64,000 bases of DNA from Lycium barbarum (GCF_019175385.1 NC_083340.1:15822336-15886335); one strand, 5' to 3'. Positions 1 to 11,600 are shown, counted from the stretch's first letter. The notes: generated from the letters alone by a model not told the origin. A program made the numbers and translations.

Positions 1-1306
1 TTGCTTTCTACCATCTGAATATATAAAATTTAATAAAATAATGTACTAATTTAATACTATTATACTCAATTAAATATTTTTAAAAATATATGGCAGTTGG
101 TGGTGGTGATGACTATCCATGGTGGTCGTTAATGTCAATCGTGGATGATGTTGACTAATGATCGATGGGTTGTGGGTAGTAGCTAATGGAGATTGTAGTT
201 GGCAGTAGTGGTTGATGGTAGCGCTTGATAGTTGCGGTGGATGATAATAATAATAGTTAGTGGTGGTGATAAATGATGATGGTTGACGATGTATAATGGT
301 GATTGCCGGTAGTGATCGATGGTTATTGTGGTTGTTCGTAATGATTGTACATAGTGGCTAATAATGGTGACAATTGATAATGGTGAGTGATTGGGATATC
401 GCTGAATGTATGGAATTCATGAACTGCATTTTTTTTAGAGAAAATTACACTGTATGTTAATTGGGGCAACAATGCTATCAAAATTGACCCATTTTTTAAA
501 TTCTTACCAAAAATTACCCAAACTTCTCCCTCTCTCTCTCTCTCTCTCTACCTTCTTATATGTTTGTATATGTCTGTATATGTCTATATATGTTTGTATA
601 TTTTGGGCTATTTTTTGTAATGTAAGTTCTGGGTTATTTTTTTGCAATCTGAGTGACCAACTTATATATTTCTGAAAATTTCTCTCTCCCTCTCTTTTTA
701 TTTTTATTTTTATTTTTTTTATAGAGATCTTTGAATAGACATTTTGATAATATTAAGAAATTGTTACAAATTTTAATTATTCAAATCCGTTCATATCAAT
801 TAGGTGGTTGTAACATAAAATAATAAATGCACTTAATAGCTAAAATCTGAATGATTAAAACTTAGGCCTAAAAGACAAACTGACCTAATTATTAAGATCA
901 AGGTTATTAATATGTTAAGTGCAAAAAGAAAAACCAACCTTAGTGAAAAGAAAAAAAAAATGATTTGTTAAAGTGGAATAGTAATTTTTTTTTAGTATAT
1001 TTTAAGCAAGGAGTATTTATTATCTAAATTTTTTGTTTATATACTATGACAATAAAAACATATTCAATGAAATTTTATAAGTGGGGTATGAAAAGGATAT
1101 GATGTATGTAGACTTTAGTCCTTTACCTCTACCTTTCGTTGTAGAGATGTTGTTTCTGATAGACATTCAACTCAAAAGAAATGTAAGTGACGCCGGAAAG
1201 GAAGAAAAAAGGAGACAACAAAATAGCAATGTATAAAACAAGTGTGACATTAGATATTAATACACATTGGAGAAAAAAGAAATTACGTGATACCTAAATC
1301 TTACTA
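1..1306. other. AT-rich intergenic sequence with GGT/GAT-rich stretch
   Basis: No gene is recognisable here. Positions about 90-400 are rich in degenerate GGT, GAT and AAT triplets with no fixed period. Positions 529-548 are a CT microsatellite, and 551-600 hold TGTATA-type runs. A 73-codon open frame at 454-675 lies over these low-complexity runs and is not credible as a gene. Confidence 0.5.
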
Positions 1307-2089
1307 CAGTCAAATCTCTCTATAGTGGCAGTGTTTGTCCGGAAATTTCATGGCTGCTATAGTGAGGTGTTGTTATGCATGTATACTGGCATTCGATATT
1401 TAGATCTCATTTAGCTGTTATAAACAAAAGTAAGCAAACAATTAACTTTTTGTACTTTTTATGTTACAAACGAAAACAATATACTTGTAAATTTTAAAAT
1501 CTCAATTGATTTTCATATGTCATAAACTAAAAATTGAAAAGACTAATAAATTGCTACTAAATCCATAACTAGTTGTACCACACAGATAAAGAATTAAAAT
1601 CTATGGAACGTATACATTTTAAATTAATTGAGAATTTAAATATTTCAAGTTTGACGTAAGAACTCTACAATTGTAGGCTGTTTCGTAAATTCTAGTCTCT
1701 TAGTGATAATATAACGCTTGAACTGACAAAGAATTTTGTCCAAACTTTCAACAAAAGGAAATTAAATAGCTTTCCCTTGAAGGTTGTCTAAGTGCTTAAC
1801 AGTTGACTCTTCTATCTCCAAGTAGCAGTAGGTTGAGGCTCTTCATCGACACTTTTGTTGTCACATAATATATTTCTTACAAAATATTATTACACGCTAT
1901 TTGAGTATGACTGTTTTAGAGAGGTAATTTTACAAAGAGTGTACCGCTATAATGGATGTCATTGCTGTTCTAGTAAGAATGTTGTTATAGAGAAGTAAAA
2001 TATAACATGAAAAATCAGGTCCGGAGAAAATCAGGCCGTTATAGTGAAATGTTGTTATAACGAATGACAATTATAGAGATGTTTGACTG
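1307..2089. mobile_element. Mariner-type MITE with TA target duplication
   Basis: The ends form a terminal inverted repeat: CAGTCAAATCTCTCTATAG on the left, and on the right the reverse complement of a sequence ending TGTTTGACTG. TA dinucleotides flank both ends (1305-1306 and 2090-2091). The interior has scattered TGTTATAGAG-type motifs and no open frame. The same family occurs complete at 56501-57043 and truncated at 4694-4928. The TA duplication suggests Tc1/mariner, although the TIR is not the classical Stowaway CTCCCTCC. Confidence 0.75.
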
Positions 2090-2149
2090 TATTACCAATA
2101 CGACAACACACAACTACCTATTAACATTCTATCCTAATGTTCGACCTCC

Positions 2150-3460
2150 AAACCTTTCTATCTAAGGTCATGTCCTCAATCAGCTAAAGTTGTGTTATAT
2201 CCTGTTTAATTACCTCCCCCCTGTTTTTCTTCGGCCTACCTTTACCTCTCATAACCTGTTACAGCCAATCTCTCACACTTCCTCATTGGTGCATACTTGC
2301 ACCTTCTCTTCATATGTTCGAACCATCTCAGTCTCGTTTCTCTTATTTTGTCTGCTACAGAGACCACTCCCATCTTGTGCCATATAACTTCGTTCTTAAT
2401 CATATCTCACCTTATATGCCCACACATCCATTGAAGCATCCTCATCTCCGCTATATTCATCTTCTGAATGTGGACATTCTTAACTAGCCAATTACACTCC
2501 GCCATATACAATAGTGCTGGTCTAATACAGTATGGGCCATTATCGTCAATCCCCCATCCCCTTTAATTACGGATTCAAGATTTTTGAAGCCTTCTTTCTT
2601 GGGTATGACTAGTGCATCGATCTTCACTTTCACCACCACCTCATGCGCCACGTCACTGAACTTCACTCTAGGTACTCTGTCTCAGTCCTGCTTAACCTGA
2701 AACCAGGGGTGGACCTAGGATTTTAAGACAGCGGGGGCACCATTATCTTAACATACATGTCAACAAAATTTTAATGACGACTGAGGGATAATACCGTGTC
2801 GGACCGGTCACTAATAGCGTAGCAGTGAAAAAATACAAGTATATAGGCGGAAAAAAATTGTGTTGGAGCCGAGATTTGATCTGGGGTGGTGACCAGTGAG
2901 CACTCAGGGGCACTCCTACCAACTGAACTATTTTTGCAATTATATTTAAGGGGTCCTTTTAAAATATATCACAGTTTTTCAAGGTATATTATATTATATA
3001 TATATATATATAGGATTTTTTTCGAAGTTAGGGGGGGCACGTGTCCCCCCACCCAACGCGTCGGGTCCGCCCCTGCCTAAAACCTTTAGACTCTAGGGCC
3101 TCTCTCCAAACCTCCAACATATCATAAACTACACTGCGCGTCTCATCAATCAATACTATGCCATATGCGAATAACAAACACCAAGATACCTCTCCTTAAA
3201 TATGTGGTATCAATTCGTCCATCATTAAGGTAAAAAGAAACGGGCTAAGGGTTGATCTCTGGTGCAACCTAACACGATTGAAAAGTGTTCTGAGTCACCT
3301 CCTACTGTCCTAACCCGGATTTTGACTTCATCATACATGTCCTTGATAGACCTAACGTACGCCATATGCACCTCTATACTTTAAAAACAAACCAAAGGAC
3401 CTCCCTAGTAACTTTATCATATGCTTTTTCTGCCTTCCTTCTAACGTAAAATACTCGGAG
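2150..3460 (-). pseudogene. LINE (non-LTR) reverse transcriptase remnant
   Basis: Minus-strand translation gives scattered fragments of a plant non-LTR reverse transcriptase in the correct order. From high to low coordinate these are an EKAYDKVTREVLW block near 3400, an IKDMYDEVKIRVRTVGGDSEHF block near 3300-3360, a degenerate region where the FADD-like catalytic box is no longer intact (about 3130-3180), VIPKKEGFKNLESVIKGDG near 2560, a QKMNIAEMRMLQWMCGH block near 2430, and a GRPKKNRGEVIKQD block near 2210. Frameshifts and stops are numerous, so it is long dead. Block order and wording resemble the RTE-like LINEs common in dicots, but the clade is my inference. A hAT-type MITE at 2704-3075 splits it. 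Confidence 0.8.
2704..3075. mobile_element. hAT-type MITE inside the LINE remnant
   Basis: Terminal inverted repeats read CAGGGGTGGACC on the left and CAGGGGCGGACC on the right after reverse complementing. The flanking octamers CCTGAAAC (2696-2703) and CCTAAAAC (3076-3083) match at 7 of 8 bases, as expected for a hAT target duplication. There is no transposase. LINE reverse-transcriptase homology continues on both sides, so the MITE came later than the LINE. Confidence 0.8.
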
Positions 3461-3904
3461 AGAGGAATCGTCAAAATCAAGGAGGAAAATTCTGAAAAAG
3501 CACGGAAAGTATTCTTGGAAGAGCTTCTTTGAAATTTCGTTATCTCTTTTAAGATAGAAAGTTGAATCACTAACAAAGAAATTTTCTTTCGAGATGTTGA
3601 CAACGTCTAAACAAAACAAAAAACAAAAAAATTAGCGAACCGTCATTCTCTAAGGATTGGTTTGGGTGGGTGTGCATAGATAATATTCTCTATAAACAAG
3701 CAAACCAAATACGCACTCCAATTGATAATCTAGTTTACTATCACAATAAATGGAAATCTTATTAAATTTGAAAGGCAGTAGATACCAAACGCTCCACGTA
3801 TGAGGATTTGTTGGCATGTGATAGTTGTCAGTTTCCAAATCTCGAAAAACAAAAACAATCTTCTCCCATCTCCCCATTGGTGAATCTCCAATCATTATTC
3901 ATGT
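3461..3904. other. Upstream region of VTE4, no gene seen
   Basis: AT-rich sequence between the LINE remnant and the VTE4 TATA box. Short open frames on the minus strand are not conserved-looking and have no domain. It presumably holds the proximal promoter of VTE4; I see no motif that I can name with confidence apart from the TATA box at its right edge. Confidence 0.4.
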
Positions 3905-3912
3905 TATAAATA
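3905..3912 (+). promoter_or_regulatory. TATA box of VTE4
   Basis: TATAAATA lies 88 bases before the chosen ATG at 3993. With the usual 25-35 base spacing, transcription would begin near 3937-3945. That would leave the in-frame ATG at 3933 outside the mRNA, which is one reason 3993 is preferred as start. Confidence 0.5.
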
Positions 3913-3992
3913 AAATTTAAAAAAAAAATTATTTGCCATTGCTTCACCTTCATTCCTTGAATCACTGCCCCCAATTTATACATATAGTAAGT

Positions 3993-6900
3993 ATGTTGAA
4001 CAGCACGTGCTATTCCACTTCTAGCATCCAATCACTTAACCCCACGTGTCCCTCTTCTCTTTTCTCCACTCTTCATAAACCTCAGATTCACTATATTAGT
4101 CAAAATACAAGAACAAGAATTGTTTGTTGTAACAGTAAAAGAAGAAGAAGAATGGCCAGTGTTGCTGCAGTGAATGCTGTGTCATCATCACAAGAAGTTG
4201 GAATACAAGATCAAAAGGAGTTGAAAAAAGGAATAGCAGAATTATATGATGAATCATCTGGTATTTGGGAAGATATTTGGGGTGACCATATGCATCATGG
4301 TTACTATGAACCACAATCATCTGTTGAATTATCTGATCATCGTGCTGCTCAGATCCGTATGATTGAACAGGCTCTCACTTTTGCTTCTCTTAATGGTAAA
4401 AATTGGCTTATCTTCCTTTGATAGTTTTAAGGGATAGTTTTAAACATATTTACAGTAATCTATAGTAGTATTAAAGAAAGGGTTGTGAGTATAGTTGATT
4501 ATCTGCACCGCGGATTTAAAATCTTGAATCTGCCTCTAGGTTTAGACACTTTTAATATTATCCATTGAAGAACCTGAAAAGCTTGTCTATTGGAAACAGT
4601 CTCTCTAAAGACAAAATTGTCCTGAATGAACCTAGTTCTACAAAGGCAATTTGTACAAGGTAAGTTATTTTCAGGGCATAGATTGGCTAATTACAATCAG
4701 ACCTCTCTATACCGCACCCATTTATCTTGCTATATTTTGGTCGCTATAGCGAAATGTTGTTATAGAGAACACATAATCTAACACAACATAACATGAAAAA
4801 TCGGTTCCAAAAAAAACTTGGCCGTTATAGTAATATATTGTTATAGAGGATGACTGTTGTAGAGAACATATAGTATAACATAACATGAAAAATATGTTCC
4901 AAAGAAAACTTCATGTTTATAGTGCAACCAGTGTTATCAAAAGCTAAAAGCGCAAAAAAGCTCTAAGGTCAGCTGGGGCTTTAAGCGCAAAGCGCAAATA
5001 AAGTGTGGGCTTTGAGCCTGTTTGGATGGGCTTATGCCTATAAGCTGTTTGCAGCTTATAAGCTAAAAAAAAAAAAAGTTGGGGTAGTCTAACTTATTTT
5101 TTTTGGCTTATAAGCTGTTTTAGATAAGCTAAGTCAAATGGGCCCAATTATTTTTTTGAGCTTATTTTAAGCACAAAATGACTTTAAGTTGGCCAGCCAA
5201 ACACTCAAAATGACTTTAAGCTGGCCAGCCAAAAAAGCTGAAAACAGCTTATAAGCAACTTATAAGCCAATCCAAACGGGCTCTTTAATGAGAAAAGGCG
5301 CAATGGTGCAAAAATACAAATATATATGTATATATTTAGTCCAAGACTAATAATAATAAACATCAATAACAAATACTATATAGACAAAGAAATTGTAAAA
5401 ACATTACGATAAAATGAAATATCAATTATCTAGTGTGACCTCTTCAAGAGAGGCTCATTGGCAAGGAAAAGTATGTCTTAGAGCCTTGACGATGACACTG
5501 AAGCACACATAAAGCGAGGCGAAGCGCTCACCATGTTTTGAGCCTCGCTTCAGGGCTTAAGCGCGCCTTTGACAACACTGAGTGCAACCTATCCACTGGC
5601 AGGTGCTTGTGCTTTTCATAGGATTTTTTGGTTACTAATGTCAGGGAAAGGAAAGCCTTTTCTATTTATCTGACTTGATTATAGTTTTGCCTGTTGTAGA
5701 ATTAATCTTCCTTCTCATTTAATACGAGACATCTCCCTGCAATCTCATATATGTACTCTGTAATCGATCACTCTTTTGTTCTTATATACCTTAATTTCCG
5801 AGCATATAATATGCAGAAGATGCAACGAAGAAACCAACGTCCATAATTGATGTTGGATGTGGGATAGGAGGCAGTTCTAGGTACCTTGCAAAGAAATATG
5901 GTGCTCAAGCTAAAGGTATCACTTTGAGTCCTGTACAAGCACAGAGGGCCCAAGCTCTTGCTGATGCTCAAGGATTAGGCGATAAGGTATCTGCTTTTGA
6001 GCTAGATTTTCCTTTAAAAGCTATGTTGTGAGAAACTTGAATCACTTGAACTTTTCATGAACAAGTTAAAAAGAAATGGTATTGTACTGAATCATCGAGC
6101 AGAGGCTAGTGCGTAAGAGTTTTAATAGTGATATCTTAAAGCTATGCCAATTGTGCAAAACGTCTGCTCGTTTATGTTTAATGAATTATTATGACATACT
6201 TATCAGGAGATTCTGAACTGAAACATGAAGCTGTGTGATAAATTTTTCAACGGTATAATTGCTGTGTATTGCAGTATCCACCTGAAAATATTTATCTAAA
6301 ATGACACAGTATTCCCTTGAGTTAGTTGTGAAACACTTAATTTTGCATTAGTTATTTGTATTCCCTTTACTTTAGTTTAATTGGATTGGTTCCTAGAGGA
6401 AGCTAATAAAGAGGAAAGTTAATTAGTTTCTTCTCAATATCATTTTGATGTCATAGTATTTTTTTTTTTTTTAAATTACATAGGGGGTAGGGGAAGGGAA
6501 AATCGGGAAGGGGATTACAACATGGGGATTCGAACTCTCACCAAGTTCAGGTAGCCAACCAACTGAGCTACTAGATCCCTACAATGTCATAGTAATATTG
6601 TAACCTTCATTAGATATTTTGCACTGGGAATTTGCACTCTCTTTTTATTTACCGGAATACAAATGAGCAGGTTTCTTTTCAAGTCGCAGACGCCTTGAAT
6701 CAGCCATTTCCAGATGGGCAATTCGACTTGGTTTGGTCCATGGAGAGCGGAGAACACATGCCGGACAAAGAAAAGGTTCATCATATCTGAATTCATCTTT
6801 TTACTTACCCTTTATATATTGCTATAGTGTTTTTTCTAACCTTGTTTCCTTAATTGTTAGTTTGTTGGCGAATTAGCTCGAGTGGCAGCACCAGGAGGCA

Positions 6901-7427
6901 CAATCATCCTAGTCACATGGTGCCACAGGGATCTTTCCCCTTCAGAGGAATCTCTGCTTCCAGAGGAGAAAGAACTGTTAAATAAGATATGTAAATCCTT
7001 CTATCTTCCGGCATGGTGTTCCACTGCTGATTACGTGAACTTACTTGAATCTAACTCTCTTCAGGTAAACTAATTCTACTAACTGATGTCCACTTGATGT
7101 ACATTTTTTTGTTCCCCGCTAATGTTGTGGCTAATATGGCAGGATATTAAGGCAGCAGATTGGTCTGAGAATGTAGCTCCATTTTGGCCAGCAGTTATAA
7201 AATCCGCACTGACATGGAAGGGATTCACATCAGTAATACGCAGTGGTAAGTTGTGTGTTGTGCCAAAATGTGTACTGAGGTACCCCTTTTTCTGTATTTG
7301 ATTCATTGGAGTTACCTTATCAGGATGGAAGACAATCAAAGCTGCACTGGCAATGCCACTGATGATTGAAGGATACAAGAAAGGTCTCATTAAATTTGCC
7401 ATCATCACATGTCGAAAACCTGAATAG
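3993..7427 (+). CDS. VTE4: Gamma-tocopherol O-methyltransferase, six exons
   Basis: Methylates gamma- (and delta-) tocopherol with S-adenosylmethionine to give alpha- (and beta-) tocopherol, the last step of vitamin E synthesis at the chloroplast inner envelope and plastoglobules. Exons are 3993-4395, 5817-5986, 6671-6775, 6861-7064, 7143-7245 and 7324-7427; all introns are GT-AG, phases agree, and the product is 362 residues. Residues 1-53 are Ser/Thr-rich and basic, like a transit peptide, and the conserved domain begins near Met54. The SAM-binding motif DVGCGIGG is at about 146-153, then [20 protein letters not shown] at 202-221 and a VAAPGG loop near 234-239, all typical of the tocopherol/phosphoethanolamine-like methyltransferase family. 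An in-frame ATG at 3933 would add 20 residues but lies before the expected transcription start. Introns 1 and 2 carry MITEs and a SINE; the exons look intact. A plant N-methyltransferase paralogue of the TMT family is the main alternative, but the transit peptide argues for VTE4. Confidence 0.93.
4694..4928. mobile_element. Truncated mariner-type MITE in VTE4 intron 1
   Basis: Starts with CAATCAGACCTCTCTATA after a TA and carries the TGTTATAGAG motifs of the family seen at 1307-2089 and 56501-57043. Its right TIR is missing: the sequence is interrupted at 4929 by a hAT-type MITE and does not resume recognisably after 5588. Confidence 0.65.
4929..5580. mobile_element. hAT-type MITE in VTE4 intron 1
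   Basis: TIRs are CAGTGTTATCAAAAGC on the left and CAGTGTTGTCAAAGGC at the right end on the opposite strand. An exact 8-bp duplication, AGTGCAAC, occurs at 4921-4928 and 5581-5588. The ends carry runs of AAGCGC and GCGAGGC. No coding capacity. A second MITE lies inside it at 5014-5283. Confidence 0.88.
5014..5283. mobile_element. Nested MITE with GAGCC(T/C)GTTTGGAT termini
   Basis: The ends are near-perfect inverted repeats: GAGCCTGTTTGGATGGGCTTAT on the left against GAGCCCGTTTGGATTGGCTTAT read from the right. TTT flanks both ends (5011-5013 and 5284-5286), a possible 3-bp target duplication. The interior has further inverted TTATAAGCTG repeats, so the whole element can fold as a hairpin. 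The superfamily is uncertain (Harbinger-like or hAT-like). Confidence 0.75.
6459..6583 (-). mobile_element. tRNA-derived SINE in VTE4 intron 2
   Basis: On the minus strand it begins GGGATCTAGTAGCTCAGTTGG, containing an A-box-like TAGCTCAGTTGG, followed by a B-box GAGTTCGAATCCC and ending in an A-rich tail (the T run at 6459-6472 on the + strand). A perfect 11-bp duplication, ATGTCATAGTA, flanks it at 6448-6458 and 6584-6594. This is the hallmark of LINE-mediated integration. A decayed relative is at 9958-10048. Confidence 0.88.
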
Positions 7428-9957
7428 TAAGTAATATCCTCAATTAACTAGCTAGTTTCTTACCTGTCATTATTTTCTCAACTTTAAATGGCTAATCAGC
7501 CAGAATCTTGTAGTTTTTAGTTAGCTTAGTACCAAAGCTTGATAGTATTGATGCTTTCTTGAGATACAAAAGTTGTGTTGGATGGTGACTTCATTTTAGA
7601 GTGTCATGTTCAAATGAGAATTTCCTTAGGGTATCTAAAAATAGAAAGCATATTGTTAACTGTTATCATCTTTTATAAATTGAATAACAGATGAGAGGAC
7701 CTAGTCAACTTATGAACACCTGATAAACTTTCTTTTCGTCATGACTTTAGATTGAAATGTAGTTGATTGATACATAAATAAATATTTTGGGAATTGGTTG
7801 TAGCATATACACAATAGAGTCTGTTTTGCCTTGTTAGAAGCAACAAGTCACATTGTAGCAAAGGAAGTGGAACTTCTCTACTCTTTATCAACTTAATCTC
7901 TTTTGTTCCTTTTTATTTGCATAGTTTCTTCAGTTGCAACTTTCTGATTAGTGATTTTCTTACTGCAGATTGTTTGCTTGGCTGTTGATTAATAAACATT
8001 GATGAATCTTGAAAGAAAAATAAACTATCTACTTAGGCACAGGAAATGCAACATTTGAATGAACTCCAGATTGCAAGCTGAAGAAATGACTTTCAGGTAG
8101 ACTTCAAGATAGACTATACCATAGGCATTTTCAGGAGACTACACCATCTTTAGTAATCCATTCATTAACATATTATTATTGTGCAATGTGTTCAAAATAA
8201 AAGTTCTACAGCTATCTCATAAAGTTCTGCTTTGTACTGTACCAATCATCAAAAGTGTATTGACATTATTTCTTCAGGGGAAAGATAAAGGGTCTCTAGT
8301 GCTAAGAAGAATTCCTAAGCTTATCTGCTTATTTTAATGAGTTATAACTTTCAGTTGATAAAGAATTGCCATCATAACCAAAAAAAATCTTTGTGACAAA
8401 GTGTTTATATATTCTTGAAAGGGTGTAAGCTAGTAAGGGCGGAGTTAAAGTTCTAATTACGGGTTTAGCAGAACACAATAGGCAATAGTTGTGGCAAAAC
8501 CTTGTATCCGTGTTAAGGAATCCACTTAATTGGTATAAATAATTTATCCAGATTCCAATAAGATGCCTTTCCTAGAATTCAAAGCTCATAAATTGAAAAT
8601 TTTGGATCATGTCAGTTTATGAACAAGTTATTGGAGCAAAATGTCTTTGTGACCTTTTAAGAACCTCTCTTTAATAACACAGATTGCAATTTTCATGTAT
8701 TCTATTTGATAATAATGATGATATGGAGACTTGTTTGTCAAAGTTGGTTTCTATCTTTTACTATTCTAAGATTATTATTCAACAAAATCGATTAATTGTA
8801 ATTTAGAAAAGCAAGATCTTAACAATCCTTCAAATTAACCTTTTGTTTCCTGATTATAAGAAGGAAATCATAATGTATAGAAGTTTAACTATGTTCAATT
8901 TAAGATTTTGTGCAAATGGATGAATGCATCCCAGCTGAGAGATAAGAAACTAGTTGATTCGTTAACTTGATCAAGTTCCATAATAGAATTATATACGATT
9001 AACTGTTCTTTTCTTTTTTTTCTTTCTTTTTTTCGTGTAAAGATAACAGCTTAGATTGGAAAAGCCAATATATATATATATATATTACTAACAAATACTT
9101 CACGTTTGATGATAGTATGAAGCAAGGAGTGGATTTTCAATACACTGAATTTCAACATAGATATTGATGATTAGATAAACACCTCTACATTGATAATGTA
9201 TATTGTTAATGATGATGGAGAAGGTGGTCCAATATACTCATTATGTCATTGCTTTTGCTATCTTATATTCTTACATTCTGACAAATTATGAATCATCTAA
9301 ACGTTGTTGTTTTGTCACATATTATTCCCAACCCCAACTTAAATCTATTTTTGAATTATTCTTCTAGAGGGACAAAAGGAGTACTTTGTAGCTCATGGTT
9401 CTAATGCAATGCAAAAATGTACTTTTCTTCACCTGTCTCTTTCTATCTTTTTTGTTTTAATTTGGAATAGTTAAAGATACGAGACCTACGGAGGTTAATC
9501 ACATCATCTATGGAGCTTAATCATATCTTTACAAAAAAAAAATTGTGTACATTAAAGGTTTGTTAATTATGTTGAAGAGTGTTCACAGGTGCAACTAAGC
9601 GGAAGACTTATCCACTTCTTTTTTGTGCCATGAAAGATTATATATATTCTCTGCTTAGACATAATTGAAATTGATACAAAAGTTGAACATGGATAACACT
9701 TCTCAAAATCTTGTTTTTCCATTTTGTTTCATTGCTATCCTTATTCTAATTTCTCCTCTGTTATCCTTATTGTGATAAAAAGGAATAGCTCCTTCAACAT
9801 GGATAAATATATTGTTGCAATTTTTAAAAGTAAGTAATAGCTTTTCAACAAGTAGGATTCTCTCCACCTCAAGATACTATGAATATAAATGTGGAAGAAT
9901 TGTGAAAGATTGGATAGGAAATTCGTATAAAGCTTTTAGTTGGTATTCAAATATTAT
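7428..9957. other. VTE4 3' region and gene-free intergenic DNA
   Basis: Follows the VTE4 stop and presumably holds its 3' UTR; several AATAAA-like sites are present but none can be assigned. The remainder is AT-rich with a TA microsatellite near 9070-9087. No open frame with a recognisable domain on either strand. Confidence 0.45.
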
Positions 9958-10048
9958 CATTTTTTCAAAATGGGGGTAGGGGAAATTGGACAGGGGATTA
10001 CAAGGTAGGGAATCGAGGTGAGAGTTCAATCAACCATTTGAGCTACTG
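9958..10048 (-). mobile_element. Decayed SINE fragment
   Basis: Shares the order of blocks of the SINE at 6459-6583: a GGGGGTAGGGG block, ACAGGGGATTACAA, then GAATCGAGGTGAGAGTTCAA and GAGCTACTGACC, all reversed. The B-box is damaged and no target duplication was found. Confidence 0.6.
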
Positions 10049-10052
10049 ACCC

Positions 10053-10276
10053 GTTTGGCCATGAGAATTTTTCACTTTATTTGAAAATCAGCGTTTGGCC
10101 AAGAAAATTCCAAAAATAACTTGAAATTGTATTTGGAATTTGGAAAAACTAAAATCATGTTTTCACTTTTAATACATTCAAACAACCAAATATTCTTTGC
10201 AAAAACTATAATAAAACACAAATACAACTTTAAAATTCCAAATAAAGTGAAAAATATTTGATTTTCATGGCCAAAC
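10053..10276. mobile_element. Inverted-repeat MITE with GTTTGGCCATGA ends
   Basis: Left end GTTTGGCCATGAGAATTTTTC is the near reverse complement of the right end, where TTGATTTTCATGGCCAAAC occurs. A further internal GCGTTTGGCCAAGAAAATTCC repeats the terminal motif. No clear target duplication. Confidence 0.6.
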
Positions 10277-10341
10277 ACCTACTAAGATCCCTTGGTATTC
10301 AATTAGTCTATTCTTAAAAGGGAAAAAAACAGTTCATAGAA

Positions 10342-10593
10342 CAAGTAAATTGCACAGTTTTCCCTTCAAACGGACTGCTCTTTAATTTTAATCTTTCCCC
10401 TTCAAATGGGTTGATCTTTAATTTTTTGCCCTTCAAAATCGAACTTATGCCTATAGGAGCATAAGTTCTTTAAGGGAGCTAGCATAACTTGTGGAAATTA
10501 TGCGTAACTTATGCCCCTATAGGCATAACTTCGATTTTGAAGAACAAAAATTAAAAACCGGCACAAAATAGGGCCAAAAGTGCAAATGACCCG
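10342..10593. mobile_element. MITE with TTTGCAC-type ends and 8-bp duplication
   Basis: The ends CAAGTAAATTGCAC and (reverse complement) CGGGTCATTTGCAC are imperfect inverted repeats. The octamer TCATAGAA occurs exactly on both sides (10334-10341, 10594-10601), which suggests a hAT-type insertion. The interior is a long imperfect palindrome around 'cttatgcctatagg'. Related sequence occurs at 40408-41085 and 59324-60476. Confidence 0.72.
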
Positions 10594-10883
10594 TCATAGA
10601 AAACACACTAAAGTGGGCTTGTCCTCATATGTGAGCTTAATGGGCCTGAAAGAGTTATATAGGCCCAAAACTGTTTCCCGTCATTCCAACTTCCACCAAT
10701 GAAAACCTCATTTATGTGTCTGAGAAACTGAGAATTAACTTCTGCTGGCACAATAGTTAATGGCTCTCTCTCATATATTTGGCAATATTTATTGCACACA
10801 GAATTCAAAAACTAATTTAATTTGTGCACATTTTATATTTATCAGTAAAGGTAGAGAAAATTTTAAAGGTATAATAAAGAAAT
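10594..10883. other. Short unexplained segment with site II-like motifs
   Basis: Three TGGGCY/GGCCCA motifs lie within about 55 bases (10614-10619, 10641-10646, 10662-10667). This spacing resembles promoters of translation-related genes such as the eS30 promoter at 61015-61086. No coding exon follows before the Gypsy 5' LTR at 10884. It could be an orphan or interrupted promoter, or chance. Confidence 0.3.
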
Positions 10884-11580
10884 TGTATACGGTAAAAATC
10901 GGATGTAAGTCAAACCGGAAAGACGAGAAACCGAAGGAAGAAGGGGACGGAAGCGTACATGAAGATTTTAGTTCTGAACCGGAGGAACGCCTGGACCGGA
11001 GCTAAGCAGAGGCACCATTTGGTCCGGCTTCTTCATCACCGGATCGGTCGAGGTCGTTAGTCCGATTGTCCGTAGTCATTGGTCCGGTAAAGCCGTTGCG
11101 CGTGAACCACGCGTCGGTAGCGTCCTGCCATGGTCAACCACCAACCATGCGTGTGTCAGACAGTACGGCTTACCTAATCCGCTCAGAGTTGTCCTTCTCC
11201 GTACTTTTTAATGATTTGTATTGTGTGAGACTCATAGAAGAAACACTATAAATAGAGCTCATCCCCCTCCATTAAGAGGGTTGGCTTCTTCATTTTCCAA
11301 GAACACTTGTAATAGCTAAACATATATGTATACAAAATCTCTCTTCCCTAAAATACTTGATCTCGTCGATATTTGTGGTGTCTATTCCTCGCATTACTTC
11401 AGTCGATTATCATTCACACATTAGTGAACCTATAAGCGTATGGGCCGCCACCGATTATTGTTGATCTGATCGCATCATATCCATACACATTAACCTTCTT
11501 TTATCAAATAGATTAAGACTTAGCCACATATTTTATACCCGCTCATAAATTTAATTAATTATCCAAAAACCGGATAAACA
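10884..11580 (+). repeat. 5' LTR of the TAT element
   Basis: Begins TGTATACGG and ends GGATAAACA, abutting the primer-binding site. A CTATAAATAG TATA box is at 11246-11255, followed by a likely R region and T-rich sequence. It aligns end to end with 21776-22471. Confidence 0.92.
11246..11255 (+). promoter_or_regulatory. TATA box in the 5' LTR
   Basis: CTATAAATAG followed by AGCTC. The 3' LTR keeps the same box at 22138-22147. Transcription of the genomic RNA would start about 30 bases downstream. Confidence 0.65.
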
Positions 11581-11583
11581 GTT

Positions 11584-11600
11584 TGGCGCCCACCGTGAGG
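11584..11600 (+). other. Primer-binding site
   Basis: TGGCGCCCACCGTGAGG begins 4 bases after the 5' LTR. TGGCGCC is complementary to a tRNA 3' end finishing GGCGCCA. I cannot name the tRNA with confidence. Confidence 0.7.

Noticed and set aside
10760..11251. Open frames of 60-80 codons across the 5' LTR border and inside the LTR (repeated at 21715-22143)
   Set aside because: They repeat because the LTR repeats; frames start in flanking DNA and have no domain.
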